Source of the DNA: Cylindrospermum sp. NIES-4074
Lineage (GTDB): Bacteria; Cyanobacteriota; Cyanobacteriia; Cyanobacteriales; Nostocaceae
Direction: 5' to 3'
Assembly (NCBI GenBank): GCA_003994795.1
Contig: AP018272.1
Coordinates: 156,014-220,013, forward strand
Length of the DNA: 64,000 bases
Made by a program: the position numbers and the translations under genes. Numbering within the stretch: position 1 is the stretch's first letter; each line of letters opens with the position of its first letter. Shown piece by piece: positions 36,620 to 45,883 of the stretch. The notes under the pieces were generated by a model. That model searched no databases, was not told the DNA's origin, and was given only the letters and a program-made list of their open reading frames with translations.

Positions 36620-36934
36620 TTATGAAGCTTCAGCCCATCTAGCTGTACGTTGTTGTTTATGAGCTTTGCGCCGCTCCCGTACTGCATCCAAATCTTTTAG
36701 TCCATACAGACGCTTGGCGTATGCTAATAGTTCATTGAGCGGAGTTTCGCTATAGTCCTGGCGAAAGTGAATGTTATGTTCATTCCAATCAAACTCTTGC
36801 TGATTAAAACGTGCTTGAACAGCAAGTTCTCGTCCGCTTTCTTCCCGCAAAACTTCCAGTACCATTAATCGCACTTTATCCTGATAACCTATTACTTGAT
36901 CCAACGCTCTTGTTTGTTGCTGATTACGAGTCAT
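36620..36934 (-). CDS. Uncharacterised small protein, paralogue of the next gene
   Basis: A 104-residue charged protein. The core YQDKVRLMVLEVLREESGRE, EFDWNEHNIHFRQDY and YAKRLYGLKDLDAVRERRKA is shared almost position for position with the protein at 37116. FDW-x-x-H/W-N also occurs in the third protein at 37952. AAAGGAT lies shortly before ATG 36934. No function is known; the basic C-terminus and helical content suggest nucleic-acid or protein binding. Confidence 0.65.
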   Translation of the reverse strand: MTRNQQQTRALDQVIGYQDKVRLMVLEVLREESGRELAVQARFNQQEFDWNEHNIHFRQDYSETPLNELLAYAKRLYGLKDLDAVRERRKAHKQQRTARWAEAS

Positions 36935-37115
36935 TTGATTATCCTTTGATTAACAAATTATTACATTTCACCCAGACAGTATCGACAGATGCCTTCTGAA
37001 TTAGAGTTCATTTTTGAATCTCTTTAATTCAGCAGCAATCGCTGCCTTGAATTCTGTTTTTTGGCTGCGGACGGGAAATAAAATGCCCCAAATTAGATAA
37101 TTCAGGGCATTGTAA

Positions 37116-37547
37116 TTAATCGTCAATTTCTATATCTTCATCATCTTCATCTTGTTCAAAATCGTCATTTATCGAGTCATCAGAGTTGCTACTCAAACTA
37201 TTGAGTCCGTCCATGCGTTTAGACCGAGCAGCTTTATGAGAAGCACGTCTATCTCGTATTTCATCAAGATTATTCAAGCCGTAAAGTTTGCGGGCATAAT
37301 TCACCAGTTCTTTTAATGGTGTATTTACATAGTCCTTACGGAACTGGGAATTGTGTTTGTCCCAATCAAACTCTTCTCCGCTAAATCTGGCTGCTGCTGC
37401 TAATTCTCTTCCTGATTCTTCCCGCAATACTTCAATGACCATCAGGTGTACTTTTTCCTGATATGTCGTTACTCGTTCTAAAGCAGGAATACGCCTTTCA
37501 ATTTTTCGTGATGGTTTAGCAGTTTTCCGAGCGTTAGCGTTAACCAT
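37116..37547 (-). CDS. Uncharacterised protein with acidic tail, paralogue of its neighbour
   Basis: A 143-residue protein. The shared core (YQEKVHLMVIEVLREESGRE, then EEFDWDKHNSQFRKDY) is framed by a basic N-terminus (ARKTAKPSRKIERR) and a highly acidic tail (DDFEQDEDDEDIEIDD). Basic-core-acidic design suggests a DNA mimic or chaperone-like partner, which is inference. AAGGAGT lies eight bases before ATG 37547. Confidence 0.65.
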   Translation of the reverse strand: MVNANARKTAKPSRKIERRIPALERVTTYQEKVHLMVIEVLREESGRELAAAARFSGEEFDWDKHNSQFRKDYVNTPLKELVNYARKLYGLNNLDEIRDRRASHKAARSKRMDGLNSLSSNSDDSINDDFEQDEDDEDIEIDD

Positions 37548-37556
37548 GAGAATCAC

Positions 37557-37951
37557 TCCTTGAAATTTAGTATTTTTCTCATAGAAACAGCATCGAAAGA
37601 TGCAATTCGCTCCAATTTCAATTCTTTAATTAAATAAACTTCATCCAGGTTGGAGTAGTTTTTACAATGTTGACTGAAAAGCACATATACCAAGAGCTAT
37701 ATGTCTTAACTGACTGTGAAAAATTTCCCTTACTCAAAATGAACATGGTTTCAAATAAAATTTTTAGTATATTCAGTTCGTCTAGAAAATTAGAAACCTC
37801 TGTTACATTGGTTGCTATCCAAAGTTAAACTATTGAAACTTGTGCATTCTCTTTTCCAAATTTAGCAAAAAAATAACCATGTATTGCCTCAAACAATACA
37901 GGTTATTTTGGGTCATTATTCTGTCGATTATTGAGAATCAGTCAGAATTAT
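37557..37951. other. Gene-free stretch
   Basis: A+T-rich DNA without a convincing gene, repeat or strong hairpin. It should contain the promoter of the 37116 gene and the end of the 37952 gene. Confidence 0.4.
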
Positions 37952-38578
37952 TTACTCGTCTTCGTCTTCCTCATCTAATTCGTCATCTTCATCTAAATCT
38001 TCATCAAGTTCATCTTCGTCCTCCTCATCTTTATCCAAGTCTTCGTCCAGTTCGTCATCTAAATCGTCAAGTTCTTCCTCTTCTTGTTCTTGGAAAGAAT
38101 TGCGGCGTTCCAGAGATGCGCGGTTGAATTCGACTAAATCTGCTATTGCTTGCTCTGGGTCAGTGCTAATAGTGTCATACAGCATACTCATGAAAATTGC
38201 CACTACTTCTGGTGCATATTTAAGTGCATCTGGTTGTCCAAATAATTTAGGAAATAATTTGGTATTCCATTTCTGCCAATCAAACTTTTTGTTACCACCT
38301 TTCTTTTTCACCTGAGCAGCAATATCAAGTCCGAGTTTTTCACGGGCTGCATGACCGATTTTGGTGGAAACACGGGAATCCCGTAGCTGTAATTTAACGC
38401 CGTATTCTTTGAAGATTAGGTTCCGCAATTCCTTCAACAATGCTAATGCCTCTTCTTGTGGTGAAGCATTCGCTGCCTTTGATTTAGTTGTAGCGGATGT
38501 GCCATTAGTTTTGGCAGGTGTTTTAGGATTAGTTCCGTTGCGATTGTTGTTATTGGTTCTAGCTCTAGCGATCGCCAT
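37952..38578 (-). CDS. Uncharacterised protein with long Asp/Glu tail
   Basis: A 208-residue protein from ATG 38578, which is part of a HIP1-like sequence (ATGGCGATCGCT) with AAAGGAAG upstream. Basic N-terminus (MAIARARTNNNNRNG), a folded middle (LLKELRNLIFKEYGVKLQLR, KKGGNKKFDWQKWNTKLFPK) and about 45 C-terminal residues that are nearly all Asp, Glu and Leu. The FDWQKWN motif recalls FDWDKHN of the two neighbours, so all three may be distant paralogues. A role in binding nucleic acid is possible but not shown. Confidence 0.62.
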   Translation of the reverse strand: MAIARARTNNNNRNGTNPKTPAKTNGTSATTKSKAANASPQEEALALLKELRNLIFKEYGVKLQLRDSRVSTKIGHAAREKLGLDIAAQVKKKGGNKKFDWQKWNTKLFPKLFGQPDALKYAPEVVAIFMSMLYDTISTDPEQAIADLVEFNRASLERRNSFQEQEEEELDDLDDELDEDLDKDEEDEDELDEDLDEDDELDEEDEDE

Positions 38579-39167
38579 TTCACAGCTTCCTTTAATCAAG
38601 TGAATTTTTCACCTCCTTGCCGCAGTCGCGGCTTTCACATCCATTTCCATTTCCATTTCCTTTTTTTGTAAATTTATGCTTTACAAAAAATGCAATAGAA
38701 GAGATGGTGCAACGGTGAGGGGGTCACAAGGGGGCTAAAGTGATTACAAAGAAGGCAGGAGGCAGAGGGCAGGAGGCAGGAGGAAAGAAGTATGAAAAAA
38801 AACTTTAGTTCTGGGTTTAGAGCTTTGTTAAAAAAAGAATTGTATCGAGATGCGTAGCACGAGATATAAAGCGTCCTTGCTTCAATCCCACGTTTTTAAA
38901 CGTGGGTTCCTCCTGCCTCCTGCCTCCTATCTCCTGCCTCCTGAATGTATAAGTTTTATAGTCCTCAAACCTTTTTGATAAAATGTCTGCTTATTGGAAA
39001 TAGAACTTAATAGCTAAATTCTTCAATTGCGTTACTACTGAATAGATACAGGACTTACGCAAAACAGAACGAAAGTAGCGGTAATTGATGAATTACCGCT
39101 ACGCAAGAATAAGCTTTGGCTGCTACATCTTGCGTAAGTCCTAAGATAGCTAAATTCTTTAATTGCG
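38579..39167. other. Gene-free stretch with heptamer repeats, a hairpin and a MITE
   Basis: GGCAGGA heptamers occur at about 38754-38787 and in the opposite orientation (TCCTGCC) at 38908-38942. Between them lies a perfect 9-bp hairpin at 38887-38906 (CCCACGTTT, tt, AAACGTGGG), whose stem-loop resembles IS200/IS605 ends. The MITE at 39050 is listed separately. No gene is seen. Confidence 0.6.
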
Positions 39168-39172
39168 TTACT
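39010..39172. repeat. 27-bp direct repeats flanking a MITE
   Basis: ATAGCTAAATTCTTCAATTG at 39010 and ATAGCTAAATTCTTTAATTG at 39146 start two 27-base copies with one mismatch, 136 bases apart. The right copy covers the stop codon of the TPR gene. The 93-bp MITE lies between them. Confidence 0.8.
39050..39142. mobile_element. 93-bp MITE with 13-bp terminal inverted repeats
   Basis: AGGACTTACGCAA at the left end and TTGCGTAAGTCCT at the right end are perfect inverses. An inner inverted pair, TAGCGGTAATT and AATTACCGCTA (39077-39102), makes the left half fold as well. The element carries no gene; its ends resemble those of cyanobacterial insertion sequences that could move it in trans. Confidence 0.85.
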
Positions 39173-39911
39173 TTAGTCGCTGACGAAGAGCATTAATGAA
39201 AGTAGAAACTTCGTTTTCTCCTGTTTTATCTTGGGCTGTTACACGCATTTTCAAAACAGCTTCAGCAGTGCCTAATGCTTCTTTAATTTTGCCACGTTGA
39301 TATTGGAATATAGCAATATTATAAAGTGTATCAGCGTCAGCTTTAATATCTGATGTTGATTGTCTTAGGTTTGATATATTATTAGGAGTTGTCTTCTCAG
39401 ACCCAAGGCTTTGAATCCGATTAGCGCTAATTAATTTAATTTGTCTTCCGATTTCTAAAGCTTGCTCGTACTTTCCTTGATTTGCATAGACAAATCCAAC
39501 ACCAACAAGAATCTCACTTTCTATAATAGGTTTGATATCAGCAGAAATATTTGCTTTTTTAAGTGTTGTCAGAGCTAATTGCAAATATTCCATTGCTTGG
39601 GGATATTTCTCCTGTTTGTCATACACCATACCTATAAAGTTTAAGGTTGATATTTCCTTTAGAGAATCGCCCATTTGACGACGAAGTTTTAATTCTTTCT
39701 GTAATGTAAATAATGCTTGTTGAGTTTGATTTCTTTCATAATATTTATTTGCTAATTCTCGAAGTTTATCTGCTTCTGTTTGGCGAGTTTGTTGTCTTTG
39801 TGCTTGTGCTTGACTAAAACTATGGGAATTAACCCATATTACATCTGTCAAATTTAAAATTGTCGCTATCAATACAGAGCTTAATATTTTAGTTGCGTAA
39901 TATTTTTTCAT
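39168..39911 (-). CDS. TPR-repeat protein with signal peptide
   Basis: A 247-residue exported or periplasmic protein. The N-terminal hydrophobic segment (ILSSVLIATILNLTDVIW) and SQAQA site form a signal peptide. At least three tetratricopeptide-like repeats follow: ANKYYERNQTQQALFTLQKE, NFIGMVYDKQEKYPQAMEYL and VGVGFVYANQGKYEQALEIG, then YNIAIFQYQRGKIKEALGTA. TPR scaffolds bind peptide partners; none can be named. The stop codon lies in a 27-bp repeat next to a MITE, so the original 3' end may have been altered. Confidence 0.82.
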   Translation of the reverse strand: MKKYYATKILSSVLIATILNLTDVIWVNSHSFSQAQAQRQQTRQTEADKLRELANKYYERNQTQQALFTLQKELKLRRQMGDSLKEISTLNFIGMVYDKQEKYPQAMEYLQLALTTLKKANISADIKPIIESEILVGVGFVYANQGKYEQALEIGRQIKLISANRIQSLGSEKTTPNNISNLRQSTSDIKADADTLYNIAIFQYQRGKIKEALGTAEAVLKMRVTAQDKTGENEVSTFINALRQRLK

Positions 39912-40196
39912 CAGATTAATATTAAATACTCGACTTGCTTTTGTTCTTTCATTCTTCTGTCAATTGCTTGAGTAACTTGATTTCTCAGGTCGTGCCTCTA
40001 AAGAGTTGACTAAAAGTGTTGATTTTCTTGTTCTTACCTTAGCATAATATTTGGTAAGTAAAAATAACACAAGATATCGCACCAAAACTCGAAACAACCG
40101 TTAATTTGAGGTTGATAAATATAGCCAAGTGGTTACTAACCATTGTCCTTTCGGTTCAGACGCCAGCAATCAATTTGCTGTAAAAGGGGAAAGTAA

Positions 40197-41918
40197 ATGG
40201 TTGAAGTTACGTTTATGAAATTGATGACAGACTGGCCTGCTCTGGCTGACCAAAATACGGCAATTGTGGCTGTAGAGTATTATACGCCTGACAGAATGCA
40301 GATATTACAACAGTTTTACCATTGGGGTGAAGAGCGGTCTTTGTCAGTCTTTGTCTGGAATCCTGGTTACTGTGGACTACAGCAATTGATTCTGCATCAA
40401 GGTCAGTACATTTTACAGTCAACTGACAGGGGTAAAGATGGAGACATTATTCACTATCTTCTGGAGGAATATCAACCGGGTATTTATTTACTGGAGGGAG
40501 TGCTACATGAGGGTGATGGTAGCAAAATTAGTCAAAAACGTAGCTATCAATTACTCAATGCCTGTCATCAAGCTCTCTGGAGTCAGCAAGATAATTACTG
40601 GGTGTTACTAGAAAGTTACGTTCAACTACCTCTAGAATTACAGCCCTTTATTCCTGTACTTTCTCATCCACTTCCAGATCAACGGCAGGTGCAGCTGGTT
40701 GTACAGCAGTTTTGTGATGCCTGTAGCAATCCCCAGCTTCAGCAACTTGCGGAGTGCGATGGCGTTCCGCCCGTCGTAGGCGATCGCCTCATAAAGGGCG
40801 CTTCCTCTCCATGCCTGCGCCCCACAGTAGCACATCGCTATTCTTGGTCAAAGACAACAGAAAAACCAGAAGCGCTGCGATCGCCTACGCCCCACCATAG
40901 TCTATCGCTCTTTCGTGCCTGTCAAGGTTTACCCATAGGCGAGATAAATATGCTATTACAGCAATGTTTGGGTTTTGCAGAGCAGGTTGAGGAAATCGCC
41001 CAATTAGTGCTTGCTCATAAAGTTAACAAACTGCGGGGACGAGGTTTAGAGTACGTTGCTCAACCAGATGTACCTTCAGCCGGGGGTTTAGATTTACTAG
41101 AGAAAAGGTTGGAAACTATTACCTGTCTACTGCAACCGGAAGCAAAGCAATACGGTTTGAAGTTTCCCACAGGAATGTTGCTATGGGGGCCACCAGGAAC
41201 GGGTAAAAGTCTCTCTGCTAAGTTAGCAGCTAAGAAAATGGGATTGCCGTTGTTAGCGGCTAATTGGGGTGTACTGTTGGGTAGCCCTAACCCTGACAGA
41301 GCATTAAAGGAATTTATTGCTTTGGTGACTTCCCTTGCTCCCTGTGTACTTTATTGGGATGATTTTGATAAGGGTTTTGCTGGCTGGGACTCCAATGCAG
41401 ATGGAGGTGTAGCACGGCGGTTGTCTGCGGCGTTGTTGACTTGGATGCAGGAGCATCAAGAGCCAGTTTATACCATTGCTACTGTCAATCGCTTAGAGAT
41501 GCTACCTGCGGAATTAGTGCGTCGTTTTGATGATATCTTTTTTGTGGATTTACCCCATGAAGGGGCAAGATATGAAGTTTTCAATCTACATTTAGCTAAG
41601 TATTGTCCAGCATTTCGAGACAATAACTCACCTTGGAATGATCACCAATGGCGCAGGCTGTTGGCTGAGTATAGGATTTGTACACCGGCTGAGATTGGTA
41701 ATGCTGTGCGTCGTTGTGCTGAGGAGGCTTTTTATCAAGGTAGACCTGGGGTAATTGAGTTTGAGGATTTGCTGAAACAGCGACAAGAATTTACACCTGC
41801 TATGGAGCGAGAGTCAGAACAGATACAGGCTATTCGCAATCAGGCTATTTATGCTAAACCTGTAGCTAGTCAGGATGTTTCTCGATTTGCTTATCAGCAG
41901 CGGGAGTTATTTGGGTGA
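40197..41918 (+). CDS. AAA-family ATPase, Ycf46-like
   Basis: A 573-residue protein with an AAA module in the last 320 residues: Walker A LLWGPPGTGKSLSAKL, Walker B CVLYWDDFDKGFAG, sensor IATVNRLEMLP and the arginine-finger region ELVRRFDDIFFVDLP. The N-terminal 170 residues (VAVEYYTPDRMQILQQFYHW) match the helper domain of Ycf46-type ATPases. Between them, about residues 185-245 derive from in-frame small dispersed repeats (VPPVVGDRLIKGASSP, ALRSPTPHHSLS), so this linker is variable. The substrate is unknown. AAGGGGAAAG precedes the ATG. Confidence 0.85.
   Translation: MVEVTFMKLMTDWPALADQNTAIVAVEYYTPDRMQILQQFYHWGEERSLSVFVWNPGYCGLQQLILHQGQYILQSTDRGKDGDIIHYLLEEYQPGIYLLEGVLHEGDGSKISQKRSYQLLNACHQALWSQQDNYWVLLESYVQLPLELQPFIPVLSHPLPDQRQVQLVVQQFCDACSNPQLQQLAECDGVPPVVGDRLIKGASSPCLRPTVAHRYSWSKTTEKPEALRSPTPHHSLSLFRACQGLPIGEINMLLQQCLGFAEQVEEIAQLVLAHKVNKLRGRGLEYVAQPDVPSAGGLDLLEKRLETITCLLQPEAKQYGLKFPTGMLLWGPPGTGKSLSAKLAAKKMGLPLLAANWGVLLGSPNPDRALKEFIALVTSLAPCVLYWDDFDKGFAGWDSNADGGVARRLSAALLTWMQEHQEPVYTIATVNRLEMLPAELVRRFDDIFFVDLPHEGARYEVFNLHLAKYCPAFRDNNSPWNDHQWRRLLAEYRICTPAEIGNAVRRCAEEAFYQGRPGVIEFEDLLKQRQEFTPAMERESEQIQAIRNQAIYAKPVASQDVSRFAYQQRELFG
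40757..40912. repeat. Small dispersed repeats expanded inside the AAA ATPase gene
   Basis: Modules GTGCGATGGCGTTCCGCCC, GTAGGCGATCGCC, CCCCACAGTAGCACATCGC and GCGATCGCCTACGCCCCACC follow in series. They keep the frame and add about 50 low-complexity residues. Confidence 0.65.
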
Positions 41919-42013
41919 GCCGCGCTTTTCAATTCCAAAGCTGCCAAAAGACTTATCCAGAATTGAGATAAACAAATACCACAAAAATCTATTATGGATA
42001 TGGCGGACACGAG

Positions 42014-42106
42014 AACGCGATCGCCTCCGGCGCCGTCAGAGCCATCGCAAGAAGGCGCCGTCAGAGCCATCGCTCTTTGAGCGGGGCGTAGCCCATCGCT
42101 GTAAGG
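42014..42106. repeat. Nested small dispersed repeats
   Basis: A HIP1 octamer is followed by CTCCGGCGCCGTCAGAGCC, ATCGCAAGAAGGCGCCGTC, AGAGCCATCGCTC and GAGCGGGGCGTAGCCCATCGC. The repeated CGCCGTCAGAGCCATCGC units look like insertions of one module into another. The remainder of 41919-42315 shows no gene. Confidence 0.65.
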
Positions 42107-42315
42107 CACGGTATTGGACACTTTTATTAAAGTTAAAAATTAACCTGCACCAATACCCTTACCTTGGTTAAACTTCTTAGTCCAAAAGAAAATCATGCGT
42201 TCTAGTTATTGTCTTGCCCTTAGTGCCTGCTGACTCAGTTTGACCACGTTTTTTGAAGACTAAGCAAACAGCAGTAAAAAAAACCGCGTTCACCGCAGAT
42301 TAAGCCAGAAACTAG

Positions 42316-43335
42316 CTACACGCCTGAGTAGGGTGCTAGGGCTAAAGTCTGCGTCAAATCAGCAAGGAGAAAGCGGTCACAGAGGTTAAACATTTCTACC
42401 TCGGTCTGGGTGTGTCGCATCAGCCGCAGGAAATGACCTTCAGTGTCAACACTCAGAGCAATGTAGTTGAGGAACATTTTGAGATAGCCTACCCGCGATC
42501 GCATTGGCATAGTTGCCGCTGTGGGGGTTTGCCATAAACGATCAATATAGTTGCGTACCTCTACTAAAGGAACGGGCGTAATCGGCTCTCCTCGCAAAGC
42601 CTGGCGAATTTGATTAAAAAGCCAAGGATTTCCGATTGCCCAGCGTCCCACCATCACACCCGCCGCACCCGTTCGAGAAAGCACTTCAAGGGCAGTTTTC
42701 GCGGAGTGGATATTACCATTGGCAAGCACTGGACAGTTGACCCGTCTGACCGCTTCAGCAATCAAATCATATTTCACTACCCCGTGGTATCTATCTTTCA
42801 CCGTGCGACCATGTAAACTCAGCAAATCAATGCTGTGGCGATCGATTATATCTAGAATGGAGTAAAAGTTATCTGTATTTTCAAAGCCTAGACGCATCTT
42901 GACGGTCAAAGGTCGATCACTCACAGCAGAACGCAGTTCTCCCAAAATGCGAGCTACTTTTTCTGGCGAGAGCAGCAATCCACCCCCAACGTTTTTGCGA
43001 TAGATTCTAGGTGCTGGACAGCCCATATTCAAGTCAATTCCAGCGATATTATAGCGGCAGAGTTCCTGTGCTGTTCTTACTAAGTCTGGAATGCTTTCGC
43101 CAATCATTTGAGCAAAAACCGGGCGACCTGTATCATTTTCGGTGATTGCTGCCAGAATGCCACGATTGAGCCGTGAGGTATCATTGACGCGGAAATACTC
43201 GGTGAAGAAGTAGTCAGGACTGCCGTACTGGGCAATGACCTTCATAAACCACTTGTTTGTCACATCCTGCATGGGCGCAAGAGCGGTGAGGGGTAGGTAC
43301 GGTTGAAGCGGTTGAGGGAGCGATACCTGGGACAT
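42316..43335 (-). CDS. dus: tRNA-dihydrouridine synthase
   Basis: A 339-residue FMN-dependent enzyme that reduces uridine in tRNA. LTALAPMQDVTNKWFM is the FMN-binding start, PDYFFTEYFRVND follows, IDLNMGCPAPRIYRKNVGG carries the catalytic Cys, and LSLHGRTVKDRY and ANGNIHSAKTALEVL complete the barrel. I start at ATG 43335 (MSQVSLPQ); longer frames upstream only read dispersed repeats. It resembles a Dus paralogue typical for cyanobacteria. It is unusual for this gene to be on an accessory replicon, where it may be a second copy. Confidence 0.9.
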   Translation of the reverse strand: MSQVSLPQPLQPYLPLTALAPMQDVTNKWFMKVIAQYGSPDYFFTEYFRVNDTSRLNRGILAAITENDTGRPVFAQMIGESIPDLVRTAQELCRYNIAGIDLNMGCPAPRIYRKNVGGGLLLSPEKVARILGELRSAVSDRPLTVKMRLGFENTDNFYSILDIIDRHSIDLLSLHGRTVKDRYHGVVKYDLIAEAVRRVNCPVLANGNIHSAKTALEVLSRTGAAGVMVGRWAIGNPWLFNQIRQALRGEPITPVPLVEVRNYIDRLWQTPTAATMPMRSRVGYLKMFLNYIALSVDTEGHFLRLMRHTQTEVEMFNLCDRFLLADLTQTLALAPYSGV

Positions 43336-43352
43336 AGAGATGAAGAAATGAA

Positions 43353-43503
43353 GAGCGATGGCTCTGACGGCGCCTTTTTGCGATGGCGCGGAGCGCCCGC
43401 TCAAAGAGCGATCGCATGGTTTCCCTAATTGTATTGGGGGGAGCGATGGCTCTGACGGCACCTTCTTGCGATGGCGCGGAGCGCCCGCTCAAAGAGCGAT
43501 CGC
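43353..43503. repeat. Two 63-bp direct copies of a compound dispersed repeat
   Basis: The copies at 43353-43415 and 43441-43503 both run from GAGCGATGGCTCTGACGGC to CTCAAAGAGCGATCGC and differ at only about two positions. They lie 25 bases apart just upstream of the dus start, so the dus promoter is within or beyond them. Confidence 0.85.
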
Positions 43504-43588
43504 CCCAAGGAACACTTTGATAATTTTCTTAAGGGAAATGGCGGGGGTTCCCTGCCATAAAAGCGTAATAGCTTAGTTATCAGAGTTG

Positions 43589-44776
43589 TTAGGTGATAGT
43601 TGTAATTGCTCGGCCTAAACTTATTTGCAGATTATTTAGAGATTGTTGACTTTGAATAATACCAATCAATTGTTCAGAACCATTACCATCAAAGCGATCG
43701 GCATCAAAGAAAATCCCTAGACCAGAAACACCATTTGGTAGACTTACTTTTTCTAGCTCATACTCGATTGCTCCTTTAAGCTGAATAATATCTTTCCCTG
43801 GCTCAAAATCAGCAATTAAAGCATAGCTTGGTGGTGGTTCATTTGGAGGGGGCGCGATGATGAACCTAATCTGACTATCATCGTAATAAAGCTTGAAAGG
43901 CTCTCCCAGAACAAAAGTATCTCTGCCCGCACCGCCAATGAGTGTATCCCGCTCTAACTGACCTGGTTGTTCCTCGGAAGAATCCACACCAATCAGAATA
44001 TCATCACCCGCGCCACCGATTAAAGTATCATTACCGCTATTACCAATTAAGGTATCTGCACCGCCACCTCCAAAGAGGACATCAGCAGCAAAACCACCAC
44101 GAAGGGTGTCTCTTCCAGCACCACCATTGAGAGTATTATTGCCAGATGAGAATTCCGCAGACAGAGTATCATTGCCAATCCCACCAAATAGCAGATTATT
44201 ACCTGTTGAATACTCAACACTCAAGTAATCGTCGCCAGCACCACCGTTGAGAGTATTATTGCCAGAGGCACTACTAAAGAAGTCGCCAGAAGCAACGAGA
44301 GAATCATTTCCAATCCCACCAAAAAGCAGGTTATTGCCTGTTGAGTTGCTCACATCTAAGTAATCGTCACCAGCCCCACCAATGAGGGTGTTATTGCCAG
44401 ACGGCTTAGGGCCGTTGAAATCTACAGCTATCAGAAAGGTGGAGGCAGAAAGAAAATCATTGCCATCGCCACCAAAAAGTAGATTATTGCCTGCTGAAAA
44501 GTCAACATACAAATTATCATCTCCAGTGCCACCATAAAGGGTGTTATCGCCCAAGGTGTTAGTAGCAAAGAGATTATCATTGTCAGCGCCACCAACAAGC
44601 AGACTATCGCCTGTTGAATTGCTAACATCTAACAAATCGTCACCAGTCCCACCAATGAGGGTGTCGCTGCCCCCGTTACCAAATAAAATATCATCACCCG
44701 CCAAGCCTCTAATCAAATCATTGCTTGTCGTGCCATTGAGGAAGTCGTTATCACTAGTACCATTGATATTTGCCAT
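43589..44776 (-). CDS. RTX/hemolysin-type calcium-binding repeat protein
   Basis: A 395-residue protein built from nonapeptide calcium-binding repeats of the GGxGxDxLx type, for example LAGDDILFGNGGSDTLIGG and GGAGDDYLDVSNSTG. The repeats alternate with SAGNNLLFGG-type units and fold as a calcium-bound parallel beta roll. The last 110 residues (FEPGKDIIQLKGAIEYELEK) resemble the C-terminal cap or type I secretion signal domain. It has no signal peptide, fitting type I secretion. Repeats at the DNA level (period about 135 bases) suggest expansion by duplication. No protease, lipase or secretion gene is adjacent. Confidence 0.88.
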   Translation of the reverse strand: MANINGTSDNDFLNGTTSNDLIRGLAGDDILFGNGGSDTLIGGTGDDLLDVSNSTGDSLLVGGADNDNLFATNTLGDNTLYGGTGDDNLYVDFSAGNNLLFGGDGNDFLSASTFLIAVDFNGPKPSGNNTLIGGAGDDYLDVSNSTGNNLLFGGIGNDSLVASGDFFSSASGNNTLNGGAGDDYLSVEYSTGNNLLFGGIGNDTLSAEFSSGNNTLNGGAGRDTLRGGFAADVLFGGGGADTLIGNSGNDTLIGGAGDDILIGVDSSEEQPGQLERDTLIGGAGRDTFVLGEPFKLYYDDSQIRFIIAPPPNEPPPSYALIADFEPGKDIIQLKGAIEYELEKVSLPNGVSGLGIFFDADRFDGNGSEQLIGIIQSQQSLNNLQISLGRAITTIT

Positions 44777-45307
44777 GCTTTTACCTAGTTGAATTATTTT
44801 TTTCAGATTCCTATAGCTTTCACAAAGCAGTTAGTACTGTTTAAATTATCTTAGCAAAGATGTATATCTAAGACTGAATTTTAAGCAATTTTTACTCAAG
44901 AAAGACAAGCCTTGGTTGTTGATATTTTTCTCTGAGTAAAAGAAAAAAAGCTTCATTATCTATCTCTCTGAACAGTAGTTTGAACCGGCATCTGAGGCGG
45001 TGCTGGAGACTGTGTTCTGGGTAAGGGTGGTGCTAACTGATCAAAAAAATCCCTCTTTAATCTCTCTTCAAAAGAGCAAATGGCAGAGGCGTTAATGGTC
45101 GTCGCTAATGTTCTAGAAGAAGATTCCTAGCGGAGAATCTAGGATGCCATTACCTATGGTGGGCCGAATGCTCATCGCTTGGTTTCCCTGATGGTATTGG
45201 TAGAGGTGCGATGGCTCTGACGGCGCCTTCTTGCGATGGCTATGACGGCGCCGGAGGCGATCGCAAGAAGGTAGACTGTTCACCAACGCGCCTCTTCCAC
45301 TAAGAAT
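44777..45307. other. Gene-free stretch with dispersed repeats
   Basis: No gene is supported. A repeat cluster at about 45209-45270 has GTGCGATGGCTCTGACGGCG, CCTTCTTGCGATGGC and GGCGCCGGAGGCGATCGC. A short frame near 45050 (IPLNLSSKEQMAEA-like in sense) is too weak to call. Confidence 0.4.
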
Positions 45308-45496
45308 TCAAATATCAACATTGATACTTTCTATCTGTCTAGCAGCTTTATCCCAAAGCTTGGCTGATGCTTCATCATTCCAGTGAGTTCTGAGATTTTC
45401 AGCCTTTTTGTGGCATATGCGCTCTAACATCTCTAATATTGCGCCTAGTGTCAACTGACCGACTAACCCATCTAGAATATCCATGTATTCTTTCAT
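45308..45496 (-). CDS. Small uncharacterised helical protein
   Basis: A 62-residue frame from ATG 45496 (MKEYMDILDGLVGQL). It is helix-rich and ends in AKLWDKAARQIESI. Its pattern LGAILEMLERICHKKAENLR is that of a small helical partner protein. AAGGGGG lies 12 bases upstream, a little far from the ATG. No family is recognised. Confidence 0.4.
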   Translation of the reverse strand: MKEYMDILDGLVGQLTLGAILEMLERICHKKAENLRTHWNDEASAKLWDKAARQIESINVDI

Positions 45497-45520
45497 TACA
45501 GAGACCCCCTTAACTTTCAC

Positions 45521-45883
45521 TCTGAGTTGTGGGAATTCTTGAATTTTCCTGCGTTAAACATCAGCACTCTTAAGTGGAGAGTCTGATAATTGCGACTTTT
45601 ATATTATCCGCCTAAAGAATTTTGAAATATGCACTTCTTGTTTATTCTCTACATTAGCACCCAACACTTCGGAGACTGCGGGTAAGATTTTTCATAAAGC
45701 CAGCCTGTGCTTGGTTGAATGGTCAAGTGTACTGTAGGCGCTCGCGCAGCCTACCGTAGGTCATCGCTATATTTCTCCTAAGAATTTGGTGGTGGGGCGT
45801 TCGGCTCTTTTGTACTAAGAATGGTGGTGGTGCGATCGCATCCTTCACTTTTCCGCTAAGAATAGTTTGAGATCATATAAACC
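45521..45883. other. Gene-free stretch
   Basis: Only a small dispersed repeat (GTAGGCGCTCGCGCAGCCTAC, 45736-45756, palindromic ends) and a HIP1 octamer near 45832 are visible. There is no gene. Confidence 0.4.

Noticed and set aside
42316..43461. Longer start for the dihydrouridine synthase at 43461
   Set aside because: The extra 42 residues are the translation of a dispersed repeat; conserved sequence starts after ATG 43335.
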